The position numbers and the translations under genes were made by a program. 64,000 nt of DNA from a virus: positions 1 through 64,000 of IMG/VR virus record IMGVR_UViG_3300008266_007780; one strand, written 5' to 3'. Below the pieces are notes generated by a model that had not been told where the DNA came from, ran no database searches, and saw nothing but the letters and a program-made list of their open reading frames with translations. Shown piece by piece: positions 48,801 through 57,000 of this stretch (position 1 is its first letter; each line of letters starts with the position of its first letter).

Positions 48801-50663
48801 TTAGAGTTTAACTCAAAGATAGCTCAGGAAGTAAGAGAAAAACTTAAGAATGAGTCAGTAACTAGTTCATTTGATAATAATGAATTGGCTCTAAGTATGA
48901 TTAGACCAATCATGAAACTAAGATATCACCCAGCAATTTCAGAGTGGATCAAAGTTAATAGTGAGGACTTTAAGTCTTATGTAAATAAGTCACTTCCTTT
49001 TGCTGATGTAGCAACTGCAGTAGATGTATTTAGAAATGACTTTGTATCTTTTATATTCCAGGATGCATTAAAGAACTTTGCAATTACTGATTCTTACAAA
49101 AGTATTGCTGCTTCTACTACTATACCTACTAAACAAGTAACAAAGCTTACTAGAGGTGCCTTTGTAGCAGAAAATGAATCCAGACAACCTACATTATACA
49201 TGGATGTGCCAGCACTGAGAACTCAGTTTAAGTACAAGATGTATGACAAAGACTCTGGTTATGAGAATGATTATGAAGATCTTGATCTATATCCTGTTAG
49301 CTCTTTACACTTTAAATCATTCAGACAAACAGATGAGGCTACATACTTTGCATTTGTAGCAGAAAGAGAATACTTAAGATACATTACTTCAAAAGCTGAT
49401 ATTCAAGAAACCGCAGAGTATAATGATGCTTTAAAGGATATTAAAGCAGAGAATCCTAAGTTTCCAAAAGAAAAGGTAAGTAAACTTGCATATGAAAAGG
49501 TTCTTGCAATGAGAGCTTTGGACAACACATTTAATTATTACAAGTTATTTAAAGATCCACAAGAAGCATTTGCGGCTAAGATGGGTAATCTTTTGAATAA
49601 ACCTTACATGAAAAAGTTAAAACTTAACTATGAGGTACTTCAAAAGATAACTCCGGAAGTACTAGGAGATAATGCAATGTTTAATATCTACATTAATGAG
49701 AAGGATTATACATCTGCAAAAGCTGACTTGTACTACAAGAACTTAAAAGATCTTGCTAATCCTAATGTTATTAAAGTAACAGATCCATTGGAGAATGAAA
49801 GAATAAGCACATTATTTAATATGCTCCCAATGATTGCATTGCTTCAAACCGGTTTTAATAAAACTAAATTAAACTTTACAAATGTTGTTGACATTGATAT
49901 GTTCTTAGCATTAGTTGAAGATAAGATGCCAGAAGTAATGAGTATACTTGAAGACAGTGATAAAGTAGGAAAATTCATGTCCAAGTTCTTTGACATGTAC
50001 ATCAATCAAAACAACTACAAAAATCAGTTCAGGACAACTCTTAAGAATTACTATATGATAAATGGTATTTCTGAATATACTGAAGTTGAGGATACACCAA
50101 CTAGAAAGGGATTGAAAGAAACTTTAGATCCAAACATGTTTACTTATAATCAAGCAGACAATAGTCCTAAGCATTATCAAACTCTTACTAAAGACAATCC
50201 TGATGTAGTCTTTGTTTATAACATCACTCAAAAGGAAGTAGACAATCCTAACATAGCTTTCAAAGGAAACTCACGTATTGAACCTTATGCAAAAAATATG
50301 GGTGTTGCCTTTGTTACAAGTTTTGATGTGGCAGGTGATAACTTTGTAGGAGTTAGTCCTAAAGACTATCCTGATATTATGGCAGAGATGGAAAAAACAA
50401 TTGCTGAACTTGTAGAACTTCGCAAGAGTAATCTTTTAATAGCATTTCCATCTGAAGGATTTGGAGATGTAGACCTTATGCCTCAACAATTATTCGTATA
50501 TTTATCTAAGAGGTTGTATGAGGAGTTTAATTATGTTAATCCTGGTTCAACTCAATATGATGAAATGCTAGAAGTTATAGAACAAATGGAAGGTATTTCA
50601 GATAGAATGGTAGATGAATTGTTAATGGATAAGGATGAAGATCCGTTTAAATGTACTGAGTAA
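39831..50663 (+). CDS. Giant virion RNA polymerase-type protein with zincin and SLOG-like domains (3,610 aa)
   Basis: The catalytic motif of crAss-like and YonO-like single-chain RNA polymerases is present: SGADFDIDKLTTYMPN, with D2583, D2585 and D2587 as the DxDxD that binds magnesium in the beta'-type double-psi barrel. VKDIV-type and HLL elements around it (MEFMEVYHFLPPEAGNII before; VIGKKTLGLGAVENTFN after) agree with that family. Upstream lie a Rossmann-like SLOG/molybdenum-carrier-like block (residues ~670-830: FISGDSLSEM, ITTGQTGVSEAVAKAADRLG, PVEIVAPKSF) and a zincin site HEAWH (974-978). In related phages this enzyme is packaged and transcribes early genes after entry (family knowledge). 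At 10.8 kb it is the largest gene here. It is coupled to the next gene by TAATG. The second (beta-type) barrel could not be placed by eye. Confidence 0.8.
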   Translation: MTCGPLTKDQILDLYADIKIEITDRIKNPKLGVFDIDSYIKDLYNDLVDPTDPDSTSRALIYVQQVPSLLEKLIANERDIKAHFFKSDANLITKISKLAFDFTDLSSGLNAVARYVKKSKIKPEYITAAVMNMNETKGELPVLMYDDEKGAELLKWSANNKRLKPISAFVGTGQEYYPVNPVGLTPEERNALRDPDKALFYKVTEEIVLATKNKLRDGDAPVYRGTPVTFRLLPSSSIPDEQLTNEVKEKLISNPIDKASGKTFKILHKEGVVLALADAESGEFLYFNESGDVVDATEPGARLVYQSMRKVQKSDEGKLLLSNNLNYVYTLVSPKEIAESRKKRAEAQGIEFTKKDYDNIIAYEDARIKREVNTLYNLRNFILKNPDQEILLPIDGGSFGYIGNVSAGVLLSNTTIKPEDIKELDVEVVDDAGLVYFFANNGETKIYLQRSNMPQEVINKLADVLTTTATLPGGKQLTPDERATYARTLLGPTPKLKGYTVTPIEVKAEIVDGVSVLSIVINGVPVDPTEEGAKDFIIDALSTQIKGDKGAVYAAPLNYSKDSLNQTFIDYEIEDGKIKEVELNYFEFITPYLRVIYNPESADFVKGSNAYLSFSVPDDVLERIGIITKDESAPIAKTIKDAEEAEIDLEDVNDDKLEKTFGNITINQNTRPGYASAQEEAIGKASAVITFSENFDTATQTLIKNQADEAAKEYGGQPIQKRNNRYSVSDVALLNNVIRTVNNSTGTLFISGDSLSEMKTSSQKTVDNFMYETLQKILEHPELKVDISKVITTGQTGVSEAVAKAADRLGIPVEIVAPKSFMYRTSFKDKKTKKFLTRDVSNEKLFKQRFGLKTGKPKTEKQELSTEDMVRLSVTPIDGLDAGKKTQEILDKINDKLGDLERSKSVKRFIDSVFITKRDQQKALDWYNNESGLKSVIPLERITAIVNSNAFAKWNLNGITLFEGDGGTPVDIYHEAWHGFSQLYLTLDEKVDLYEAVAQRPKWQKKTYPNKIDLYREIEEELAEDFRSFMVFKKKFPGVIGRIFEKIARALRVFFSKVTKRDFLKPRDIAKVREYYDVLYKGEILNLAPSQDNALFVNEDLYRAKPATPSLVKSEKNESLPFTSEETEKLKLAMDNLMASVFMQYNESKNTSAGVAKILQSTKNRKGVYGIIKDKLELKATELSKFMDEYQETVIKNVSAEEPDFEKEALLQEQVDKYQLLQKALANFGDIEASVDGKQKSGLVAFHMENTRFNIIKNAYLEMAEDPTATGETTKLLEANLGNIKSSKEIANEDTWMVISSIFKPELDADGNYITKKDQNGVDSVVYEKDFFGFDALQSQDIIWNKLARTLQASLTPLDIWNKLKEYEENYPEFIQLQKLLPNPLNDEMDIKEFNTETKFWQDFKKPRIPYLQLTITKETKDREQGPMFSSLVGDVTFDVFKVFTSWDFNFKTFEEDTNRFITKDRLSRNRLDVELVISEFSDNNGKFDTTKSLDFLYALGIILDSTSVEIRAITSKKAFAGQYGLDIMFEALKLVNKGLQSSDEAKVNAAIEFTVNPLKVLSEGLSENLGGTKLGNYEVSGRLKLLAELQNRYSNEFSNFSVQSPEKNRVWEHFLDSTLTRQVAAINAVDDFRILSDERFDIKKEFKHMRWMNDSNNPHIKYSVILNSIFFLDKKTAGADYGKKRSLRTTREGEDKNSIILKNIAGTQIVDKDRNMSDGINTSSADAATKFLQEMNTVLMQGMQEFMRHASKQMAQGIRAEKLNTYPGKKQDYLYVDIDDFKPAKMGKGQDKAFDIILGFISGEHERIQRFNSDIKKYSKWKGYNRKVRKKDGSIVMAGQVFTAFDDVLSEDTKNQLYKIKGDLKQTALADDDLYNLIKKDVDNYFNKLSEKNLRNLESIRYVDPALYDLAAQSNMTQKQVDKVLTTAYTYNSWIHNYETIILAYGDLAQYDHAKEEFHKRNAGLTSPGKGFRADQRARQFIQNTLSFDYAKSKNYQVRPYDGTLHTAILREKKVDSIYAPEYREELIKDFLLRYKDNKTMSKEQKKKKAEEAADIALGEYFGMKEADGQGHITFEAYRMLKYLEGNWSDPQEKLYQEIVEGKEISVADVIEYFPPYKLQYFGNIQTTGLSLTSFHKFSLAPLIPTVTGASKLSQLHDKMMKDQIEYVVYDSGSKIGHINASDNPKEYGDQMFDADGNIIPDANFTKNIIFAEYLKNQTEINSSYKEKSIFSTQMRKLVLEGLYEKGVIQSTKEDEITVPAVLNYLKHVDEYSEVLKNELLNEIGYKKEIVDGKEVFKPIDANSISRLVGLIKDELSKDDTLGEHLLGQFINVYKTTGELVHDLSLHPEASKIEKLVLSLVNKRLIKQKVNGEPLVQVSASMYEGLFGSPISGLKKATNADIKKFVGSNFLPTYHKKIIDFDTRYENRSVDDLKSFLAAKKRIQEEQSAYWTDRHKQSLRYEIQYLEDKIAGRKPKNSKIIDDTTAAMKVMVALQGNFEHLLNLKHTDGNRIGTIERLNEVIKDDNWLDTDNHRKSITMVGVRIPVQGLNSMEFMEVYHFLPPEAGNIIVPPSEIVAKSGADFDIDKLTTYMPNIQADGQYITRKYETEDFYKRLETTKDFEKQLLFDEQKAALQNELINDLRSILELPQNYASLVTPNGTYLLKDIADELSKYVADFNIHENISSDEFNYDESGKKKVISPTRVLEAGYNLYKHESNVIGKKTLGLGAVENTFNVLFNAIGAYMPATYLHSDDEMERSMDLLLRHNKLINKAGEEVISLSNRYDVDNINKIADVFSQAMNGWVDVEKDAWIFFIQGNYEIASTLLYLIKTGVPAEDAIYFVSHPLIREYVKEQRLSNSTFAEALGVATKQNMIKSEAANRVLKRHFGAGVKSKRYYYERKKLSEKLDNVTFDKSKMLGLIKAGAKTEEGGYTNPGILASDLSKLAFLHFLEIEQQITGIKRLKIELNPDVTIRTNFSEVEQSEAAQENLEFNSKIAQEVREKLKNESVTSSFDNNELALSMIRPIMKLRYHPAISEWIKVNSEDFKSYVNKSLPFADVATAVDVFRNDFVSFIFQDALKNFAITDSYKSIAASTTIPTKQVTKLTRGAFVAENESRQPTLYMDVPALRTQFKYKMYDKDSGYENDYEDLDLYPVSSLHFKSFRQTDEATYFAFVAEREYLRYITSKADIQETAEYNDALKDIKAENPKFPKEKVSKLAYEKVLAMRALDNTFNYYKLFKDPQEAFAAKMGNLLNKPYMKKLKLNYEVLQKITPEVLGDNAMFNIYINEKDYTSAKADLYYKNLKDLANPNVIKVTDPLENERISTLFNMLPMIALLQTGFNKTKLNFTNVVDIDMFLALVEDKMPEVMSILEDSDKVGKFMSKFFDMYINQNNYKNQFRTTLKNYYMINGISEYTEVEDTPTRKGLKETLDPNMFTYNQADNSPKHYQTLTKDNPDVVFVYNITQKEVDNPNIAFKGNSRIEPYAKNMGVAFVTSFDVAGDNFVGVSPKDYPDIMAEMEKTIAELVELRKSNLLIAFPSEGFGDVDLMPQQLFVYLSKRLYEEFNYVNPGSTQYDEMLEVIEQMEGISDRMVDELLMDKDEDPFKCTE

Positions 50664-51049
50664 TGGCTTGTAACAGTAGAGAAAACACTATAAAGTGGTT
50701 TGTAAATAAAAACATACTTTCAGCGACAAGAGAAATATTAGACTTGAATAAGTTTAATATGGCCAATGTTGTATTTACTGAAAGAGCTATTAATGAGTAT
50801 GGACTCAATACACAGGGGAATCTTCTTTTTACAATATCTGAATCTGAAACTGTTGCAGAATATACAAAAGAAAGAACTCTAAGAAAAAGAGTTAAAAGAG
50901 CAGATGCTAATATTGTTCTTTTTGACAATCTAGATAAACTAATTGAAGCTAAAGAAACTAGAGAAGCAAATCAAAGACCTGATGCTATAAATGAACTCCT
51001 GAACAATACTCTGCATATCTTGATACTATATTTCCTGATAGTCAAGTAA
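50663..51049 (+). CDS. N-terminal fragment of a frameshifted ART/zincin/LysM cargo gene
   Basis: Starts MACNSRENTIKWFVNKNIL, coupled through TAATG to the RNA polymerase gene. The sequence reads as normal protein up to about DAINEL (50981-50998) and then becomes unlike protein (LNNTLHILILYFLIVK) before a stop at 51049. The -1 frame takes over with TPEQYSAYLDTIFPDS, a continuation that makes sense. I find no canonical slippery heptamer at the switch, so a one-base deletion (real or from assembly) is more likely than programmed frameshifting. Read together with the downstream frame, the protein would be about 2,213 aa. Confidence 0.6.
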   Translation: MACNSRENTIKWFVNKNILSATREILDLNKFNMANVVFTERAINEYGLNTQGNLLFTISESETVAEYTKERTLRKRVKRADANIVLFDNLDKLIEAKETREANQRPDAINELLNNTLHILILYFLIVK

Positions 51050-54000
51050 AAGATATTGTTTATCATGACACTGATAACAAAAATATAACTCAAGAAGGGT
51101 TTCTTAAAGAAAGAATAAATCAAGGTGATGGTTTATTTTTAGGTGATGGTTTTTATTTTTATTTCAGACCAACTCTTAATTTAGAAGAACTAAGAGCTGA
51201 ATTTCTTGAGTATAAAAATGATATATTGACAGATGACAGTTATTCAAATTGGGAAGAGCGTGACTATACAGAAGAACAATGGGAAAAGGAATGGGCAGAA
51301 TATAAAAGAAAAGAACGTGCATACAGTAGGTCAAGAAATTATACTATACCTACTATAGTCAATGCAAAAAAAATCTTTGAAAAATACGGTGAGGATTACA
51401 ATACAGTAGCAAATAAGCTTAAAGAAGAAGATCCAAAATTTCAAGTGTCTAATTACTTTGATGTTGTTGCAAAAATGACTGGCATTGATTCAAACACATT
51501 AGATAAAAATACCAGAAGAAAATATTGGGAAATTGCTAATAATAAACAAATCACTGTAAAATCTATTTCAGATATTTTGCAAGAAAAATTTGGATATGAT
51601 TCTGTTACTAACATACTTAATGTCAAAGAAATTTTAATATTTGAACCAGAACAAATTCACATATTAGGTTCTAAACAAGATATAGAAGGATTTAAACAGT
51701 TTATTTCTGGTACTCCTATGTTCATGAAAACTCCAGAAGTGGATTACTCATTTTATAGAGAACCTGAATTTAAAATAGTTTCAGTAGAAGATGCTATAAC
51801 TAAGCTTAAAGAAAATCAGTCTGAAGAAATAGCCCAGGCTATGGCAGAAAGATTAAAAGTAGGTCTTGGTATAAGTTACCAGATTGTTGATAGAGATACT
51901 GCAGTTAAAATACTTGAGGATGCACCTATTAAGTATAATGGTGAACCGGCATTCTATTATGGTAACACAGCATATTTTGTACGTGGGAACTTTAATCTTA
52001 ATAGTGTTTTACACGAATTTGCTCACCCACTTATAGCCGCTATCAGAAGAGACAATTCTGAGTTGTTTAATAACTTATATGATCAAGTAAAGTTTACACC
52101 TGAAGGGCAAGAGATAATTGAAAAAGTTAAAAGACTTTATCCTGAACTAAAAGAGGGAAGTAATCTCTTTAAGGAAGAAGTAATTGTACATGCTTTACAG
52201 AAAAGTGCATATAATAATATCAATAAACAAGTTGAGTCTAAAGGCTTTGAAGGCTTCATTAGAAATCTACTCTATTCAATAAAGCAGATCTTAAGAAAAC
52301 TATTTGGACAAAAGATTAAAGTATCTGATATTAATGCTAATACTACATTAGAGGAGCTTGCTGAAAAGATGGTAAACAGTGATGTCTTTGACTTAGCTGC
52401 TATACCTACAGAAAAAGACTATCTTATGTTCTTAAAGGCAGAAAAAGATAGGATTAACAAACTAGATAATACTGCAAAAGAAATTGCTAAGAATATCTCT
52501 GCAGATGCAATGATGAAGACAATCAATCTTTTCTATTCTAATGTTAATGCTTCTCTGCAATCTAAAAGAAAACTTAAAAGAAGTTCACCTGAGTATAAGA
52601 TGCTTGAAAAAGCTATCTTAAAGGAAGGGACAAATGAATTACTTCCTAGTATCAGTACTAGTTTAGTAGGTTATCAGACAGTAACCAAAACAGGTAAAAG
52701 AACAAGAGAACAAGTAATAGATGATGCATTAGTATCTGAACAGGAAAGAATAGAATATCTTACCCGGCAATCTATAAATGTTGTACATAGCTTCAATACT
52801 ATTAACAATATAGTAGATAATATTGTAAAAGATTTATATGAGTTAAAGTCAAATAAAAATCTAGGGTCACGTTCAGTAATGACATTAGTAGGTATATATA
52901 ACAACCTACTGGCCGGTTGGCAAGATTTGATGTACAACACAGATCAAATTATGGTAAAGGATTTTGCTATGGCAACTAATAATCCTTTCTCACAAATGCT
53001 TTCTCAGATTAATACTAATATTTCCCGGGGAAATACTTTACTTAAAGAGATCTATAAAGAGTCTTCTGTAAAATTCTATAAAGAATATACAGGATACATG
53101 CATGACTTTGTTAAAAATCAACTTAAGTCAAAACTACTAACATCCCTTAAAAAAATAAAAGATCCGTTGTCAGATGAAGAAATAGAAGAGTTCTATAATA
53201 AAATCATTGATGATAATCTTAGACAAGATGATATGAATGCTCTAGTTGCTAGAGGAGCTAATAAACAATTTGTTCAAGAGTTCATTACTGACTATAACAA
53301 CTTTAAGGTTGATGAAGGTAAAATACGAGATCTCCTTGAAGGTAAGGTAGAAGACGTAAACTGGTTTAACAGATTCTTAGAAGCATACACATCAAGTAAT
53401 GACCCTATAGTAGGTGGTCTTGCTGTATATCTTCAAGATCTAAGAACTGATGCTATGAATGAAGCATTGCAACAGTCTGAAAGATTTAGAGCAAGACTAG
53501 AAAAAGCATTAGAAAAAGTAGGTTTTAACAAGCTAGCAACACGTCAACTTCTTAAGCTTACAACATTTGAAGATACTGTAGGTATATTTAATGATCAAGG
53601 AGAGCTTGTAGAAAGACTTGTACATACTCTTCAGAATGAATTTAAAGGATATAGATTTGATCTTAAGAACCTAGATAATAACTATCAAAAGGCTAGAGAA
53701 ACTGGTGATACAATAAAGATAGCTGAAGCAGCTAAAGAGCTTAGAAAGTTCAACATGGATTACATGTGGAATAAGTATTTACCTGAAGTATATGAAGCTG
53801 ATGAATTATTTGAATCTGAGATTGGTAAACTAGCCTGGTTAGATAGACAAACTGTACTTGATAAGTTTAGAACAGAAACAAGAAAGTATGCTGATGAATT
53901 AGAGAGATTTGAAAAGTATTCTACTTCTCAGGCTCTTTGGAGAGAGTACGAGAAACTCTTTGAACTTACATATGCCGATGGTAGTCCTAAAGTTGATGAT

Positions 54001-57000
54001 CCGGCTAATGGAGTATATGATTTATCTAAAGCATTACTTCTTAGAGAGTACAGAGAAAAGAATAAAAAGTACAGAACATTTATTCCTAAAGAAGGCTCAC
54101 TTCAGAATGCATATAATCAGTTCATTGATCTCTTGACATCTCAAAATATTGTAAGGGGTGATAAAGAATTTGAGGATAAAATAAAACAGTGGGAGAAACA
54201 AAATCTTAGAGTAGCTTATGCTCAGGAATACTATGATTCTAAGCGTGAAGATATAACAAGACTTAGAGAACTACAGGCTAAAGAAAATCTATCTATGGCA
54301 TCTGACTTTGATATGAGTGGTGCTTATGAAGAAATATTTGACTTGTTGAATGGATTCAGGGATGAGCAAAATCAACCTATTCCTTCTGAATTAGGACCAG
54401 ATAGATTAAAAAGAATCAAAGAACTTCAGGAACAAATCATTGAGTTCAAAGATAACTACAACAGAAACATTGGTCTTACTGATGAACAGTTAACAGAGTT
54501 TGATAACTATCAAGCTAGAATTGATGCCGGCCAAGAGCTTTCTAGTATAGAAAAGAAAAGATACATTTCTCTACTTGAAAAACAAGGTCAAGGTTTATCT
54601 CTTACTGAAAGAAAAGAGATGAATGATATCTACAAAAGATTAGGTGAGTTAAGTAGTAAAGTGCCTACTGAATACTATATTGATACTCTAAACTACTACT
54701 TAACTAAACTTGGTCAACCTGAAGTTACTCCTGAAAATGTAGATGAGTTTATTAACTCAGCTGAGTTTGCAGAATTAGTTTATAGTGATGATAAATTTGG
54801 TAAGTGGTTTGTAAACAATCACGTAGAGGTAGAAAAATTTATAAATGGTAAACCTACATTAGTTAGAGAAAGACTAATGGCTTATAGCATTTCAATTCCT
54901 TCTGATCCAGATCAAATTATTAAAACTACAGTAGTTGATAACACAACTGGTAAAGAGGTAACCTTTAATGGTATTCCAAATGCTAGGCATTCTAAGTATG
55001 TAGTAAGAAATGAATACCGTACTATTCCTATTGGTGAAGATTGGGAAAATTACATTGGTATTTATAAAGACCCTGCTGGTAACTGGTTACCAAGAAAGTA
55101 TGAGCCAGGTAAAAAGAATAGTGCTGCTGATGATAAGTACATCAATAAAGAATATGCACAGTTAAAGAATACACCACAGTTTGAATTAATTGAGCTACTA
55201 AAAGAGTTCTCACTTGATATTCAAAAAAACTTACCTCTTTCTTCAAGAGTAGGCTATGATATGCCTAGGTTCTTTATTGATAATAGTCTTGAAGTCTTAC
55301 AAGGAACAAATATGGCTGAGAAAATTTCTCAGATTAAAGGTTCATTTAAAGCATGGATAGATGACAACTTCCGCTCAAGTAATGAAGCTGAATTTGAAAG
55401 AAGCCATAACTTTAACCCTAATCAGATATTTGTAAACACAGATTTGTTAGGTGAAGAAATTGCTTATGTTCCAATCCGTGGTACGTATAACATGGAGATT
55501 GAAAAGGTTTCACCTGATATTATTAGAAATTTCTTTAGGTATCAAATGTCTGGTATCTTACAAACAAAGCTTATTGAATCTGCAGCTCTCATAGAAGGTA
55601 TCTTAGAAACATTAGATGACCCTTCTAATGCACCTAAAGATCCAAGAAAGGTAAGCAGACAAAAATTCAAAGTAGAAGGTATTCTTGAGGCTGTATCTAA
55701 GTCACGCGGTGAAGTCTACAATAGAAGAGAGCAAGTAAGATCTCTTGTAATGAGAGAACTCTACGGAAGGAATGTAGTAGGTATTGAGGAAAGTAACCCG
55801 TGGCTATTTAAGCTTACCAACTTTATGCAAAGAACAGCAGGGATGGCAACACTTGCTGTAAACATACCTTCAGATTTAAAGAACAGATATGGTCAGATAG
55901 TACAAAATGTTATAGAGGCAAGTGGTGGTCAGTTTGTAAACTTAAAAACACTTGCACTTGGTAAAGTTTGGGCTACTAAAGCTATCACAGAGTGGTCAGC
56001 AAAAGGTATCTATACTACCGGCCAACAGAGTCTTACAGTACAACTTATACAACAGTTTGATCCTTCTTTTAAAACTGAAGATCAGTACGGTATGTCAGTT
56101 GGAAGAAGTATGATTAAAGACTTAGTAGATGGCTCCTGGATGTATGACTTTAGAAAGTTTGGTGAATTTGAAGCTGCTCTTCAGTTATTTGGAGGGTTTA
56201 TGCATCATAAGTACATTGATCAGACGTTAAGTGATGGTACTGTAATTCCAATAAGATATATTGATGCATGGGAACTTGATGAAGATGGTGTAATGACACT
56301 TAAAAAAGGTATTGATCCAGAATGGGGTAATCGTCAGGTTTACCATACTTATATCCAAGGTGAAACACTTGAGCAGATTGCAAATAAATATTACATTACA
56401 GTTGAAGATCTTAAAGCTAAGAATGAAATTAAAGATGTAAAAGATCTTGAGACAGGTACTGAATTGGTTATTGCCAAGGGTGTTAAGTTTAAGAGATTTA
56501 AAAATCAGTTTCAGACTGTCTCTAGACAATTGTATGGTAACTATGACCAGTTTGGGCAACCAGAAGGTAATATGTACTTAGCATATAGAATGTTCTTCTT
56601 TATGAGAAAGTGGGCAACTACAGGTTTTGTAAAGAGATTCGGAATGTCTACTAAAAAAGGTAACTGGGGTGGTAAGAGATATGACTGGGGACTTGGGCAA
56701 CCAACAAGAGGATACTATATTACTTCATTTATTGCAGGCTATAAGCTTATCAAGTCTTGGGGTAACTATTATAATTACATGGATGAACAAGATAAAGCAG
56801 ATGTTAGAAGAATGGTAAGTGAAGGCTTTACTACACTGTTCCTTGCACTTGCTGCTTTATTAATCTTTGCATATGATGATGATGATGAAGACAGATTTGA
56901 AAAAATGAGAGAGGCATCAGGGCCTTTGTTTACTCCTGATTTCAAACTGAGAGGTTATATGACTAATCATATGCTCTTTTTATTACTTGGAGTTCAACAA

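Noticed and set aside
50990-51049. Programmed frameshift in the 50.7-kb gene
   Set aside because: No X XXY YYZ heptamer lies between the TGA at 50992 and the stop at 51049; mutation or assembly error is more likely.
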